Assembly (NCBI GenBank): GCA_017633615.1
Contig: JAGBPB010000052.1
Span: forward strand, 15,868-79,867
Direction: 5' to 3'
Source of the DNA: Bacteroidaceae bacterium
Lineage (GTDB): Bacteria > Bacteroidota > Bacteroidia > Bacteroidales > Bacteroidaceae
Length of the DNA: 64,000 nucleotides
Positions 30,698 to 40,531 of the stretch are shown piece after piece; the stretch's first letter is position 1; each line of letters opens with the position of its first letter. Made by a program: the position numbers and the translations under genes. The notes beneath the pieces were generated by a model. It was given only the letters and a program-made list of their open reading frames with translations. It made no database searches and had not been told where the DNA came from.

Positions 30698-32146
30698 TCA
30701 AAAAGATTCTCTAATAACCTCATGGTCGTCAAAGTGGTGCTTGACTCCCTTGATCTCCTGATAATCCTCATGGCCCTTGCCTGCTACAAGAATCACATCA
30801 CCGGCCTGAGCCATCATACAGGCAGTACGTATGGCTTCGCGGCGGTCAGTAATTGATATCACCTTCTGCATATCCTCCTTGGTTAGTCCTGCCAGCATAT
30901 CATTGATGATATCCTCAGGCTCTTCAAAGCGGGGGTTATCAGAAGTTATTATTACCCTGTCACTGTATTTTACGCTCTCCTTTGCCATAAGCGGACGCTT
31001 GCCCTTGTCGCGGTTACCGCCTGCACCTACCACGGTTATTATCTGCCCTTTGCCGTCAAGCACATCAACAATGGTGGTCAGCACATTGGTAAGAGCATCA
31101 GGAGTATGCGCATAATCCACGATGGCGGTGTAGCCCTTGGGTGAACGGATGGCATCAAAACGGCCATTAACGGGAACAAGAGTGCTCATAACGGTAAGCA
31201 CCTCCATAGGATCACGACCCAGATTGACCGCCGTCCCGTAAACAGCCAGAAGGTTGCTGGCATTGAACTTTCCTATAAACTTGAGGAACACCTCACGTCC
31301 GTTTATCTCAAGCAGCATCCCGTCAAAACCTGACTCAAGCAGACGGCCCTTGAAATCACTTATGCTGCGCAGGGAATAGGTTGTAACCTTGGCCTTGGTG
31401 TTCTGCGCCATCACAAGACCGTTCTTGTCATCCAGGTTGGTAACCATGAATGCATCCTTGCCCAATCCGTCAAAGAACATCTTCTTGGCCTTGAGATAAT
31501 TCTCCACAGTCTTGTGGTAATCCAGATGGTCACGTGTCAGGTTGGTGAAAATACCTCCCGCATATTTAAGCCCGCCAATGCGTTTCTGAACGATGGCGTG
31601 TGAGCTGCACTCCATGAATACATACTTGCAGCCTTCATCAGCCATACGTCCCAGCAGGCGGTTCAGCGTGACGGCATCGGGTGTAGTATGATCTGCCGGT
31701 ATAGGTTCTCCGTCAATGTAATTGCACACTGTTGAGAGCAAGCCTGCCTTGTAGCCCATCTTACGGAACATGTTATATAATAAGGTCGCTATGGTGGTCT
31801 TTCCGTTGGTACCCGTCACACCCACCAGTTTTACCTTATCCGTGGGGTTACCAAAGAACCTTGTGGCTACCGTACCCACCACATCCTCACAATCAGGAAC
31901 CTGTATGTATACCACACCCTCCTGGAGTTGCTCAGGCAAAACCTCACATAGCACCGAGCCTGCACCCAGTTCTATTGCCTTGGGTATGAACTGATGGCCG
32001 TCAACCGTTGTACCGCGCATGGCCACAAACAGGCATCCCTTGCTTACTTTACGTGAGTCAAGCTGGATGTCGGTAACAGTCATTGCGGTGTCACCCACCG
32101 TCCTGACTGTCTTAAGTCCTGAAACAAGTTCTCCTATAGTTACCAT
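30698..32146 (-). CDS. murE: UDP-MurNAc-tripeptide synthetase MurE (meso-diaminopimelate adding)
   Basis: This roughly 482-residue Mur ligase adds the third amino acid. ATP loop [14 protein letters not shown] and the DNPRFEEP motif are present; DNPR is known to select meso-diaminopimelate over lysine, so the wall is of the diaminopimelate type. The ATG at 32146 is preferred, while an in-frame GTG at 32155 overlaps the ftsI stop (GTGA) and cannot be excluded. Confidence 0.93.
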   Translation of the reverse strand: MVTIGELVSGLKTVRTVGDTAMTVTDIQLDSRKVSKGCLFVAMRGTTVDGHQFIPKAIELGAGSVLCEVLPEQLQEGVVYIQVPDCEDVVGTVATRFFGNPTDKVKLVGVTGTNGKTTIATLLYNMFRKMGYKAGLLSTVCNYIDGEPIPADHTTPDAVTLNRLLGRMADEGCKYVFMECSSHAIVQKRIGGLKYAGGIFTNLTRDHLDYHKTVENYLKAKKMFFDGLGKDAFMVTNLDDKNGLVMAQNTKAKVTTYSLRSISDFKGRLLESGFDGMLLEINGREVFLKFIGKFNASNLLAVYGTAVNLGRDPMEVLTVMSTLVPVNGRFDAIRSPKGYTAIVDYAHTPDALTNVLTTIVDVLDGKGQIITVVGAGGNRDKGKRPLMAKESVKYSDRVIITSDNPRFEEPEDIINDMLAGLTKEDMQKVISITDRREAIRTACMMAQAGDVILVAGKGHEDYQEIKGVKHHFDDHEVIRESF

Positions 32147-32151
32147 ATATG

Positions 32152-34347
32152 TCACATTGATAAATTCAACTGTATTCTGTCTCCCTTATGGAAACGTGTA
32201 TTCTTGGGCAGACTCTGGCTCTTGACCTTGCCCACTCCGTTAATGCTCACCCTCAGACCCATCTTCTCCAGCAAATAAAGTGCATCTGACGCTCCCATAC
32301 CGTGTACATCGGGCACTATGCCGTATTCATACACCAGCCGGTTCATCACGAACCTGCCGGAATCCGAACTTACAGTACCCCATACGGTATCTGCCACCTG
32401 CCTGTCCTCACGGCTCAGAAGATTCTTCTTACCCATGCCTTTGAGTACCGTTGACGCCTTGGCCAGATCACCAGGCAGAACCTTTGGTATGAACTGCCTT
32501 GTAGAGTCATATGCCTCCATTATATCTCTGGGGTTACGGCTTGCCATAACTTTCTCCGATACCTCATGGAACACAGGAGCAGCCCAGGTGGCACCACCTG
32601 CCGCACCTCCGTCTGTACGTATGGATACTATGCATGAGTACTGCGGATTGTCTGCCGGAAAGTATCCGCAGAAGGAAACCATGTGCGTACGGCGGCCGTT
32701 CCTGTAACCCTCGGCACCCTGTGAAAGCTGTGCTGTTCCGGTCTTGCCCGCAACGGTAAAGTATTTGGATTGGGCGTTTTTACCCGTACCGTTCTGTACC
32801 ACGTTCTCCAGGAGGAACCGTACCTGCTCCAGAGTCTCATCCTTGCACATATGGCGGCGTACCACCTCCACAGGGAACTCCTTTACCACCTCACCTTCAC
32901 GGGTTACCTTTGTCACAAGTCGCGGAGCCACCATACAGCCTCCATTGGCAACACCGTTATAGAATGCCAGCGTATTTATAACCGGCAGCTGGGTGTTATA
33001 ACCGATAGACATCCACGGCAATCTTGTAGCATCCCAATAACCGTCACGTCTTATCACGGGAGCGGCAGTACCAGTAAGCTGAAGATCAAAATGGGTATTG
33101 ATTCCCGTGCGGTAAATACCGTCCACAAATGCCTGCGGATTATCCTTATAAGCCGCGTTTATAAGTTTGGACGTACCTATGTTGCAGGAGTTCTTGATGA
33201 TGCCCGGCACATCCAGCCATCCGTAACCGCTGCCGGCATCAGTCATGACGGCCCCGCCTCCAAATCCTGTGTAACGGCCATGCTCGCAATACACGCTGTC
33301 AGTAAGTGAAATCTTGCCGTCATCAAGAGCCACCATCATGGATACCGGCTTGAAGGTGGAGCCAGGCTCAAACAACTCCTTTACCGCATTGTTCTGTATC
33401 TCACTGAATTGCCCTGACTCTGTCTTGGTAAGACTGGCTATGGCCTTGATATCACCGGTAGGTACCTCCATGAGTACCACAATGCCCGATGCGGCATTCC
33501 TGAACTCCAGCTGCTTGCGCAGCGCAACCTCAGCAATGTCCTGCATATCCACATTGATGGTGGTGTAAATATCGCAACCGTCTATCTGAGGAATATCGGC
33601 AATCATACGTGAGACATTCTGCACTTTCTCCATATGTCCGCGTCCGGGAACGCCACGCAGGAGTGAATCAAATGAGAGTTCCAGACCATTCCTGGCTGAA
33701 TCCTTTGCCTCAAACATGCTGCCTATGGTACGTGCGGCAAGTGTTCCGAACGGTTTCTGACGTGATATCTTGGATTCTGCGCTGAAGAACCATCCCTCAT
33801 ATTTGGGTTTGAGCCATATGGTCTTGGCCAGTGACTTGTACTGGTTGTAAGAGATTGGATATGAGTTGCGTGAAGCATTGGGTAGCAGCAACCAGGAATG
33901 TGACTTGGCTGCATATCCCTTCTCATAATGGTTCACAAACTCCTGAACTGAATATTGCGGGAATATATCATGCATCTGGCGTGCAAATTCTGCCAGATGC
34001 TTGGTATAGAGCGTATCTTTACGCAACTGATCCTTCTTGGCACGTTCAGACGCTTTCTCCGCTGTCTTGAAATCCAGGAACACGCGATACTGCTTCATAC
34101 TGCTGGCCAGCAACAGACCTTCATCACTCAATATATTACCCCTGCGCGGTTCTATCACCCTGTTGACCGGAGCAAGGTTCTTGGAGACATCATTCCAGTA
34201 CTGCCTCTCTCCAAACATGACAAGAGCCATCTTGATAATGATAAAGATACCCCACACCAACATAAGCAGGAACAGGGTGACATATTTACGTGACACCCTT
34301 TTCTTCTCCTGTTTGCGGGCAGCATCCCTGTCTGTCATCTCACTCAT
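32152..34347 (-). CDS. ftsI: Septal penicillin-binding protein FtsI with PASTA domain
   Basis: The 731-residue class B transpeptidase cross-links septal wall. One N-terminal membrane segment lies at about 23-45. The catalytic motifs are STFK (330-333), SCN (387-389) and KTGTAQ (535-540). The last 60 residues form a PASTA repeat ([18 protein letters not shown]), which is common in Bacteroidetes FtsI and binds muropeptide or substrate. It overlaps ftsL by 4 bases (ATGA). Confidence 0.94.
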   Translation of the reverse strand: MSEMTDRDAARKQEKKRVSRKYVTLFLLMLVWGIFIIIKMALVMFGERQYWNDVSKNLAPVNRVIEPRRGNILSDEGLLLASSMKQYRVFLDFKTAEKASERAKKDQLRKDTLYTKHLAEFARQMHDIFPQYSVQEFVNHYEKGYAAKSHSWLLLPNASRNSYPISYNQYKSLAKTIWLKPKYEGWFFSAESKISRQKPFGTLAARTIGSMFEAKDSARNGLELSFDSLLRGVPGRGHMEKVQNVSRMIADIPQIDGCDIYTTINVDMQDIAEVALRKQLEFRNAASGIVVLMEVPTGDIKAIASLTKTESGQFSEIQNNAVKELFEPGSTFKPVSMMVALDDGKISLTDSVYCEHGRYTGFGGGAVMTDAGSGYGWLDVPGIIKNSCNIGTSKLINAAYKDNPQAFVDGIYRTGINTHFDLQLTGTAAPVIRRDGYWDATRLPWMSIGYNTQLPVINTLAFYNGVANGGCMVAPRLVTKVTREGEVVKEFPVEVVRRHMCKDETLEQVRFLLENVVQNGTGKNAQSKYFTVAGKTGTAQLSQGAEGYRNGRRTHMVSFCGYFPADNPQYSCIVSIRTDGGAAGGATWAAPVFHEVSEKVMASRNPRDIMEAYDSTRQFIPKVLPGDLAKASTVLKGMGKKNLLSREDRQVADTVWGTVSSDSGRFVMNRLVYEYGIVPDVHGMGASDALYLLEKMGLRVSINGVGKVKSQSLPKNTRFHKGDRIQLNLSM

Positions 34348-34664
34348 TTGGGCAAAACGTACGGCGGTTCAGTTACTGGCTGCAGTCCAGAACCGTTTCT
34401 GGTAGCAACCCTCTCTATATATGACGGCTTGCTCTTGGCTGACACATCACTTGTGGTGTTAAGGGTCTGGTACTCCATGTCCACAAGCTCTCGTCTGAGC
34501 CTTTCAGCATATACCTGGTCACGCTGATATGCATAACGGTTTCCGATATAGAAGATGATGCAGGCCAGAATTTCCACCAGCAACCAGATGTTACGGTGGA
34601 TAAAATCAGGCACGGACTGGAACAGCCCTTTTTTCCTTGTCGTGTTCTTGCTCTTGTCCTCCAT
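34344..34664 (-). CDS. ftsL: FtsL-like cell division protein
   Basis: A small bitopic protein of about 106 residues with one membrane segment (about 28-47) followed by a short periplasmic coiled coil (RDQVYAERLRRELVDMEY). Position between rsmH and ftsI and this shape identify it, as FtsL sequence is poorly conserved. The ATG at 34664, one base after the rsmH stop, is preferred over an in-frame start at 34679 that would overlap rsmH. Confidence 0.85.
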   Translation of the reverse strand: MEDKSKNTTRKKGLFQSVPDFIHRNIWLLVEILACIIFYIGNRYAYQRDQVYAERLRRELVDMEYQTLNTTSDVSAKSKPSYIERVATRNGSGLQPVTEPPYVLPK

Positions 34665-34665
34665 A

Positions 34666-35574
34666 TCAGATCTTCTCACAAATTCTCAGTTTGGCACTGC
34701 GGGAACGCGGATTGGCAGCCTGCTCGGCGGCATCGGGAACAACAGGTTTCCCTATGACGCGCAGCGGCACCTCACGGTTTCCGTAGAAATCTGTCTTGAT
34801 ATCACCCTCTATGTTTCCGCTCTTCATAAGGTTCTTTACCATGCGGTCCTCAATGGAGTGATATGTTATCACCACCAGACGACCACCCTTATCAAGCAAC
34901 TCAACCGCTCCGCTAAGCATCTCACGCAAAGCATCCACCTCATGATTCACCTCCATGCGCAATGCCTGGAACAACTTGGCGGTATCCTTTTTCTCACGCT
35001 CACGGCCTATCACGGGACGGATGGCATCCAGTAACTGGGTAACGGTATCAAGCCTGCTGTTCCTGCGTGCCCTTGCCACTGCCTGAGCCAGCTGACGCCC
35101 GTTCTGCAGTTCTCCGTACAGCCAGAACAACTGGGCAAGCCTCTCCTCGGGGTAGTCATTCAGCACATCCGATGCCTTCAACCCCTCCTTCTGGTTCATA
35201 CGCATGTCAATGGGACCTTCAAAACGGAATGAGAATCCGCGTGAACTGTCATCAAAATGATGCCACGATACACCTAGGTCTGCTAATATGCCGTTTACCT
35301 TTTCATGGCCGTACCAGCGCATGAAGTTGGACATATAGCGGAAATTGGAATAAACGAACGTGAAACGGTCATCAGGGATTATGTTGTTCATGGCATCGGC
35401 ATCCTGGTCAAAACCATACAGATGGCCTTTGTTACCAAGCAGGGACAGTATCTCTCGTGAGTGGCCGCCGCCACCGAAGGTGGCATCCACATAGACCCCG
35501 TCAGGAGCCGTCACGAGTCCTTCTACACTCTGTCTGAGAAGAACCGGCACATGATATGTCCCGCTTGTGTCCAC
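34666..35574 (-). CDS. rsmH: 16S rRNA (cytosine-1402 N4) methyltransferase RsmH
   Basis: The 302-residue SAM-dependent enzyme methylates C1402 in the decoding centre. YHVPVLLRQSVEGL, the SAM motif VDATFGGGGHSREIL, GILADLGVSWHHFDD and NPRSRSAKLRICE are all family hallmarks. The start is a GTG (35574) with no ATG upstream in frame. It follows mraZ by 25 bases, which is standard for the head of a dcw cluster. Confidence 0.94.
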   Translation of the reverse strand: MDTSGTYHVPVLLRQSVEGLVTAPDGVYVDATFGGGGHSREILSLLGNKGHLYGFDQDADAMNNIIPDDRFTFVYSNFRYMSNFMRWYGHEKVNGILADLGVSWHHFDDSSRGFSFRFEGPIDMRMNQKEGLKASDVLNDYPEERLAQLFWLYGELQNGRQLAQAVARARRNSRLDTVTQLLDAIRPVIGREREKKDTAKLFQALRMEVNHEVDALREMLSGAVELLDKGGRLVVITYHSIEDRMVKNLMKSGNIEGDIKTDFYGNREVPLRVIGKPVVPDAAEQAANPRSRSAKLRICEKI

Positions 35575-35599
35575 TTGCCTGTTATGTATGTAGTATGTA

Positions 35600-36055
35600 T
35601 CACTCTGTCATGAATTTTTTCAGACTCTCAGCAAACTCACTGTCTGACATGAAGGGTTGCTGACCTGCACCTGCTGCAATATCAGGAGCCCATATCTCTA
35701 TGGTTTGCTCCATACCCACAAACAATGCGTCCTGCTTGATACCCACCTTGTCAAGCAAAGCCTGAGGCAGCAGCATGCGGCCATTACTGTCCAGCTGCAA
35801 CTCCTGAGCTTCAGACACCAGTTTGCGGTACACCATCTGCTGGTTACCGTCAAACCGGTTCAGTTTGGCACGCACCCCGGCTATCTCCTCCTGCCATTGT
35901 TGTGCAGGATAAACCACAAGGCAGTTCTCAAAGTAATCCTTGCGGACTACAAGAGTCTGACAGCCGGACTGCTGCAATATGCGGCGGAATCCGGCTGGCA
36001 TGAATGCCCTGTTCTTGGCATCCAAGCGCACGGGGAACTGACCTATAAAGCTCAT
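35600..36055 (-). CDS. mraZ: Transcriptional regulator MraZ
   Basis: The 151-residue protein has two SpoVT/AbrB-like halves, each with the DxxGR-type turn: LDAKNRAFMPAGF and LDSNGRMLLPQALL. MraZ forms a ring and binds three or more TGGGN repeats upstream of its own gene, controlling dcw expression. The ATG at 36055 is chosen because the -7 box at 36083-36090 overlaps the only longer start (a TTG). Confidence 0.92.
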   Translation of the reverse strand: MSFIGQFPVRLDAKNRAFMPAGFRRILQQSGCQTLVVRKDYFENCLVVYPAQQWQEEIAGVRAKLNRFDGNQQMVYRKLVSEAQELQLDSNGRMLLPQALLDKVGIKQDALFVGMEQTIEIWAPDIAAGAGQQPFMSDSEFAESLKKFMTE

Positions 36056-36082
36056 TCTTCGCTGATAATCGATATTCGGTTT

Positions 36083-36090
36083 CAAAGTTA
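36083..36090 (-). promoter_or_regulatory. -7 box of the dcw operon
   Basis: TAACTTTG on the minus strand matches TAnnTTTG. Transcription near 36076 leaves about 21 bases of leader before the mraZ ATG. Confidence 0.8.
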
Positions 36091-36101
36091 ATTAAATTTC
36101 A

Positions 36102-36126
36102 CCCACTTTAACCCACAATCCCCCAC
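36102..36126 (-). promoter_or_regulatory. MraZ operator: three GTGGG repeats at exact 10-base spacing
   Basis: On the minus strand GTGGG occurs at 36126-36122, 36116-36112 and 36106-36102, that is GTGGG-N5-GTGGG-N5-GTGGG. It covers the -33 region of the dcw promoter. This matches the known TGGGN-N5 arrangement bound by MraZ, so autoregulation is strongly suggested. Confidence 0.85.
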
Positions 36127-36187
36127 TTTTTATTTAAAAAAGTTTTTAACTGCCTGTTGATAACTCTATGGGCTGTTAATCAAAAGA

Positions 36188-36223
36188 TTGGCCTGAACTG
36201 GTTGAAGCACCGGTTCAGGCCAA
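36188..36223 (-). terminator. Hairpin terminator after the SulP gene
   Basis: TTGGCCTGAACTGG and CCGGTTCAGGCCAA form a 14-bp stem with one G-U pair and an 8-base loop, followed on the minus strand by TCTTTTGATT. A second stem (36239-36275, core AGGGGT/ACCCCT) directly follows the stop but has no T tract. Confidence 0.7.
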
Positions 36224-36278
36224 ACACATATTGTTCATAATTATAGGGGTTTTGTCTGCCAATACCCCTGTAATTATG

Positions 36279-37955
36279 TCACTCTGAAAGGATCTCTTCT
36301 GCTCTTTTGAGAGCGATATTGATGTGGCTGCAGATGTTTTCCTTGCCCACAACATCATCCATGCCGGCATCCTCAATGACCTTCATCACTTTGGGATTAA
36401 CGCCGGAAAGAACCACCTTGACACCCATCTGGGAGCACATGCGGCACATGTTCTGCAGGTTGTGTACGCCAGTTGAATCAATGAAGGGGACCTTACGCAT
36501 GCGGATTATTCGCACCTTGGCGCGACCTCCCATATCACCCATCATCTCCTCGAACTTGTTACCTATACCGAAGAAATAGGGACCGTTAATCTCATAGACC
36601 TTCACTCCCTCAGGAATGGTAAGGTGATCCAGATTGCCCTGAACGTCACTGTCGGCATTAGGGTCAATCTCATCACTGAGAACTGACACATTGGTGGTCT
36701 CGGCCATACGTTTCATGCAGAGCAGGCAGGCTATCAGAACACCCACCTCAATTGCCACGGTAAGGTCAAATATCACTGTCAGGAAAAATGTTACCAAAAG
36801 AACGATGATATCGGACTTGGGATTCTTGAGGATGGCCTTGAAACTGCGCCACTCACTCATATTATATGATACCACTACCAGGATACCGGCCAAGCAAGCC
36901 ATGGGGATGAACTTGACAAGCGGCATCAGGAAGAGGTAGATAAGTGCCAGTACAATGGCGTGTGCAATACCGGCTATTGGAGTGCGTCCGCCATTGTTTA
37001 TGTTGGTCATGGTTCGTGCTATTGCGCCTGTGGCGGGTATACCGCCAAACAGAGGTGATACCATATTTGCAATACCCTGTGCCACAAGCTCCTGGTTGCT
37101 GTCGTGACGGTCACCTATCACACCGTCAGCTACAGCGGCAGAAAGCAGTGACTCTATGGCACCCAGCATTGCTATCACCATAGCAGGCTGTGCCAAACGG
37201 GTAATACTATCCCAATTGATTCTGGGAACCTCAGCCTGAGGCAGTTCAGTGCTGATTGAAAAGCGGTCACCTATGGTCTCAATACCCTCAACACCTACTC
37301 CACGCAGTATAAGGCAGACAACTGTCATTATGATGATTGCCACCAGTGAACCTGGAATCTTACGGCTTATCTTGGGAGTGAACACAATTATCAGGATGCT
37401 GCCCACACCTATCAGGAGTGACCACCAGCTTACAGTATCGAAATGTTGGAAATAAACAGCCCACTTGTCAATGAAACCGGCCGGAACACTCTCTATCTGG
37501 AGTCCGAACAGGTCCTTTATCTGAGTTGCAAAGATGGTCAGGGCAATACCGCTTGTAAAACCCACTACTATGGGATAAGGAATGTACTTGATTATGGTTC
37601 CCAGATGGAGAACGCCCATCAGGATAAGGAACGCGCCGGCCATGAATGTAGCTATGCAGAGGCCGCTCATGCCGTACTCCTGTATGATACCATACACAAT
37701 CACGATGAACGCACCGGTAGGACCGCCTATCTGGACCTTGCTGCCGCCAAAGAAAGAGATGATGAAACCTGCTACAATGGCGGTGAGAATGCCGGCCTCA
37801 GGAGTAGCTCCCGATGCAATACCGAATGCGATGGCAAGCGGCAGAGCCACTATACCTACAATTACACCTGCAAGCAGGTCCTGAACAAGAGTTTGTTTGT
37901 CATAACCGTTCTTTAGAGTTGAGAACAGTTTAGGTTGGAAACCTCTGAAATTCAT
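36279..37955 (-). CDS. SulP-family inorganic anion transporter with STAS domain
   Basis: The roughly 558-residue protein has about 12-14 membrane segments, with GGSKVQIGGPTGAFIV and FGGIPATGAIARTMTNINNG typical of the family (SLC26/SulP). A cytosolic STAS domain (about 440-555) carries VRIIRMRKVPFIDSTGVH. Substrate may be sulfate, bicarbonate or another anion; sequence cannot decide. The ATG at 37955 is chosen because a near-consensus -7 box (TAATTTCG, 38021-38028) lies downstream of the first in-frame ATG. Confidence 0.87.
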   Translation of the reverse strand: MNFRGFQPKLFSTLKNGYDKQTLVQDLLAGVIVGIVALPLAIAFGIASGATPEAGILTAIVAGFIISFFGGSKVQIGGPTGAFIVIVYGIIQEYGMSGLCIATFMAGAFLILMGVLHLGTIIKYIPYPIVVGFTSGIALTIFATQIKDLFGLQIESVPAGFIDKWAVYFQHFDTVSWWSLLIGVGSILIIVFTPKISRKIPGSLVAIIIMTVVCLILRGVGVEGIETIGDRFSISTELPQAEVPRINWDSITRLAQPAMVIAMLGAIESLLSAAVADGVIGDRHDSNQELVAQGIANMVSPLFGGIPATGAIARTMTNINNGGRTPIAGIAHAIVLALIYLFLMPLVKFIPMACLAGILVVVSYNMSEWRSFKAILKNPKSDIIVLLVTFFLTVIFDLTVAIEVGVLIACLLCMKRMAETTNVSVLSDEIDPNADSDVQGNLDHLTIPEGVKVYEINGPYFFGIGNKFEEMMGDMGGRAKVRIIRMRKVPFIDSTGVHNLQNMCRMCSQMGVKVVLSGVNPKVMKVIEDAGMDDVVGKENICSHINIALKRAEEILSE

Positions 37956-38155
37956 AATGTTGACATCTTTTTGCCGGCCCTTTACCGGCATATTAACTAT
38001 ACTTTTTTCGTTTTCGGCCGCGAAATTACACATTTCTTCACCTCATTTTAACTCTGCAAACTTATAGCATCACATATTATTACCACTATTATACATTTTT
38101 AACCCCATTTGCAACGCAGGGGTATCAAAATGACAATTGATATGGAAAGAATTGA

Positions 38156-38163
38156 TACATTTG
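38156..38163 (+). promoter_or_regulatory. -7 box for the 38200 membrane protein gene
   Basis: TACATTTG matches TAnnTTTG, 36 bases before the ATG. Confidence 0.65.
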
Positions 38164-38199
38164 CAGAAAGTATAACCTAAACCAATTAATTGATTTTAT

Positions 38200-38856
38200 A
38201 TGGAACAATTAAGAAAAAACTCTCTGAGTCTTGCAATCTGGAGCATCATCATTCCTGCCGCATTCACAATCCTGGCACTTTTTTCATTATCCGTGTTTCT
38301 ACCCAACTCAATGATCGGTAATATCAAACTGTTTGTAACTTTCCTCAGCTGCACGGAGATACCGCTTGCCGTTTTCTATTTCATCTTCTGGTTCAGTTTC
38401 CTGGACAGTCTCAAGAATGCATACAAGGATAATAATACCATGCAAATAATAACAACAATCGGAATTGTAGCTACAGCACTCAAGATAGCCTGCATTACCA
38501 TAGGAATGTTTGGTTCACTGATTATTGCTTTTGCAGACACAAGATACAGCGGCACAATTAATGCAACAGGAACAGGTATCCTGCCTACCGGTGGTGTAGA
38601 GAATGTAGTTCATGGTCTGATGTACGCCTCAATGCTGCTTTCTGCCATCATGTTCCTGCTTTTCAGGGAGTTATCCGAGCCCAAGAGTGAGATGCGCATC
38701 ATCACCCTGCTGCTGGTTATTCTGATTCCGGTGTGGGGCATAGCTGACACTAATTTGAAATCTCCCGTGTGGGCTATCATTCAGATATTCATCGTTATAC
38801 TGGAATTCTATTTCTTCTGGAAAATCTACAAAGGATTCAAATTCACGGGAAAATAA
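38200..38856 (+). CDS. Predicted six-pass membrane protein, function unknown
   Basis: A 218-residue protein made mostly of hydrophobic segments (about 12-34, 42-68, 82-110, 135-152, 162-178 and 185-208). Basic loops face inward and a polar loop rich in Thr and Gly lies at about 114-130. No enzyme or transporter motif is recognised. It has its own promoter, and no operon partner is evident; the next features are tRNA genes with a separate promoter. Confidence 0.7.
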   Translation: MEQLRKNSLSLAIWSIIIPAAFTILALFSLSVFLPNSMIGNIKLFVTFLSCTEIPLAVFYFIFWFSFLDSLKNAYKDNNTMQIITTIGIVATALKIACITIGMFGSLIIAFADTRYSGTINATGTGILPTGGVENVVHGLMYASMLLSAIMFLLFRELSEPKSEMRIITLLLVILIPVWGIADTNLKSPVWAIIQIFIVILEFYFFWKIYKGFKFTGK

Positions 38857-38890
38857 GATTCAGTTTCAGCTCTACCGTAACAGGAAACAG

Positions 38891-38921
38891 TTTGCATATT
38901 TAGGAAATTGGTGTACCTTTG
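38891..38921 (+). promoter_or_regulatory. Promoter of the tRNA-Val pair
   Basis: TTTG (38891-38894), a 19-base gap and TACCTTTG (38914-38921) form a complete Bacteroidetes promoter. It lies 20 bases upstream of the first tRNA. Confidence 0.88.
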
Positions 38922-38941
38922 CGGCGCTATTTTAACGTTAG

Positions 38942-39016
38942 GTTTCGTTAGCTCAGCCGGTTCAGAGCGCTTGCTTCACACGCAAGAGGTCCGCGGTTCG
39001 AATCCGCGACGAAACA
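38942..39016 (+). tRNA. tRNA-Val (anticodon CAC)
   Basis: A cloverleaf of 75 bases. The acceptor is GTTTCGT/ACGAAAC and the D arm GCTC/GAGC. Stem CTTGC/GCAAG encloses loop TTCACAC, giving CAC, which reads GUG. The T arm is CGCGG-TTCGAAT-CCGCG. CCA is not encoded. Confidence 0.95.
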
Positions 39017-39026
39017 CATTATTATT

Positions 39027-39101
39027 GATCCTTTAGCTCAGTTGGTTTAGAGCGCTTGCTTGACAGGCAAGAGGTCAGCAGTTCAAATCTGCTAAGGATC
39101 A
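39027..39101 (+). tRNA. tRNA-Val (anticodon GAC)
   Basis: A cloverleaf with acceptor GATCCTT/AAGGATC, anticodon loop TTGACAG (GAC, reading GUC and GUU) and T arm AGCAG-TTCAAAT-CTGCT. The next three bases are CCA. The stop codon of the opposite-strand gene lies within its 3' end. It follows the first tRNA-Val by 10 bases, so the two are one transcript. Confidence 0.95.
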
Positions 39102-39872
39102 CCAGTACTCTATCTCACGAACAAGCACCTCAACAGGCAAACGGTTGCGGTTATACGTGCGGGCCTCTTTCCAGTTACCCTTCTCATCAAAATCAAAGTA
39201 CTCAGTATAGGTGATTTCATCCTTTTCCTCACCCTTGGTGGAAACACTTTTTTTAATGATGTTGTTATTCTTGTCATAAATATTGGTCTGAACAACCTCA
39301 TCACCCGATTGAGGATCAGTAACCGTAATCTTGACAGGATAACCTTTGCTGTCTGTCTGTATAACACTGATGGTGGTTGTTTTTCCATCCTCTGACACTA
39401 CAGACTTATGCTTGCGTCCAAATGAACTCTCCTTGACGACCATCTGCACAATCCTGCCGTTTTCCTCCTTTTTGTACTCCAGAATACCTCTCTTGCTTGA
39501 AACCAGATTGATGCGTGCCATAACCCTGCCACCTCCCTTTTGGATACTGCGTACGCATATGCCGTTCTCAAAAAGGCTCTCAGCTTCAGTCTGGACACGA
39601 CCGGCACTGTCCATTAGAGCTGAGCAGATTTCATATCCGTTTACATCATATCCCGATGCATTCATATACATCACATCAGTTCCTTTCTCGTTTGCATGCC
39701 ATACCTCAGGCATAAGATGCCAGACCGTTACCTTCTGGACACGGCCGTTCATTCCACCAAACGGAGGCTCCTGATACCTGCTGCCGCATGATGCAAAAAC
39801 GACACTCAGTGTCACAACCGTTAATACCACACAATATCTTAATACCGAACCGGATTTCATATCACTTGTCAT
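39099..39872 (-). CDS. Lipoprotein with YD-repeat-like strands, function unknown
   Basis: A 257-residue protein with a lipoprotein signal (VVFASC). The rest is beta-rich, with repeats such as NIYDKNNNIIKKS and YFDFDEKGNWKEARTY that resemble single YD/RHS-type strands. The ATG at 39872 overlaps the previous stop (ATGA), and an in-frame ATG at 39860 directly before the signal is an alternative. Its last Trp codon and stop sit in the tail of tRNA-Val(GAC) on the other strand. Confidence 0.7.
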   Translation of the reverse strand: MTSDMKSGSVLRYCVVLTVVTLSVVFASCGSRYQEPPFGGMNGRVQKVTVWHLMPEVWHANEKGTDVMYMNASGYDVNGYEICSALMDSAGRVQTEAESLFENGICVRSIQKGGGRVMARINLVSSKRGILEYKKEENGRIVQMVVKESSFGRKHKSVVSEDGKTTTISVIQTDSKGYPVKITVTDPQSGDEVVQTNIYDKNNNIIKKSVSTKGEEKDEITYTEYFDFDEKGNWKEARTYNRNRLPVEVLVREIEYW

Positions 39873-40453
39873 CAAATTATGTTCTGTTTCTTCATTTCAC
39901 TCACAGTCAATTCAAGCTCATCATACCAAGCCTGCCCGAAACGGCGTATCAGAGGCTCCTTGAGATATCTGTACAAAGGTATGCCCTCCCTGTGTCCCTT
40001 GATCAGTGCCGCCTGGCACACATCCCAACGGTTATAATTAAGCCCCCAGTAGTCACCCAGTTTCTTGACACGAATGGGATACAAATGGCACGATACAGGT
40101 TTCATGAAACTGACCTTACCCTCACGGTATGCCTTCTCTATTGCACAATAGCAGCAGCCATCCTCACCATAACAGGTAAAAACGCAGTCCTTACCATTTA
40201 CGATCTGGGTTACCAGTTCTCCCTCCGGATCCGGATAGGCAATACCCTTCTCCTCAATAGCCTTGAGCGCATCGGTTGAAAGGTTGTCCTTTATTTCAGG
40301 AAGCAACTGTTCTATCTGCGCAATCTCATCGGGAGTAACGGGGGCTCCGGCATCACCCTCAATGCAGCACGCCCCGTGACACTTCTTGAGGTCACAGCAG
40401 AACTCTTTGGTAAGCACATCAAAAGAAACAATCGTATCCTGAATCTGGACCAT
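39872..40453 (-). CDS. DUF3109-family cysteine-rich protein
   Basis: A 193-residue soluble protein with clustered cysteines (FCCDLKKCHGACC, CVFTCYGEDGCCYC, PVSCHLYPIR). This matches the DUF3109 group, related to the metal-binding YkgJ family. A zinc or iron-sulfur site is likely, but no reaction is known. The ATG at 40453 is used; a longer start would be TTG. It overlaps the lipoprotein gene by one base-step (ATGA), so they are co-transcribed. Confidence 0.82.
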   Translation of the reverse strand: MVQIQDTIVSFDVLTKEFCCDLKKCHGACCIEGDAGAPVTPDEIAQIEQLLPEIKDNLSTDALKAIEEKGIAYPDPEGELVTQIVNGKDCVFTCYGEDGCCYCAIEKAYREGKVSFMKPVSCHLYPIRVKKLGDYWGLNYNRWDVCQAALIKGHREGIPLYRYLKEPLIRRFGQAWYDELELTVSEMKKQNII

Positions 40454-40531
40454 CGCCTGCAAGTCAATATGTTTTCAATGCGCAAAAGTAAGAAAATTAT
40501 TCTATCTTAGCGGAGCAAAAACAGTTAGACT

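Noticed and set aside
36056..36085. A longer MraZ start at TTG 36085
   Set aside because: The TTG overlaps the -7 box, so it would lie before the transcript start.
36155..36163. TTATCAACA (minus strand), a near-match to a DnaA box
   Set aside because: A single imperfect 9-mer in an AT-rich promoter region, with no cluster of boxes or unwinding element, so not evidence for an origin.
36279..37955. STAS domain of the SulP transporter as partner of the PP2C phosphatase
   Set aside because: Transporter STAS domains regulate transport and this gene is 20 kb away in another operon; no support for a link.
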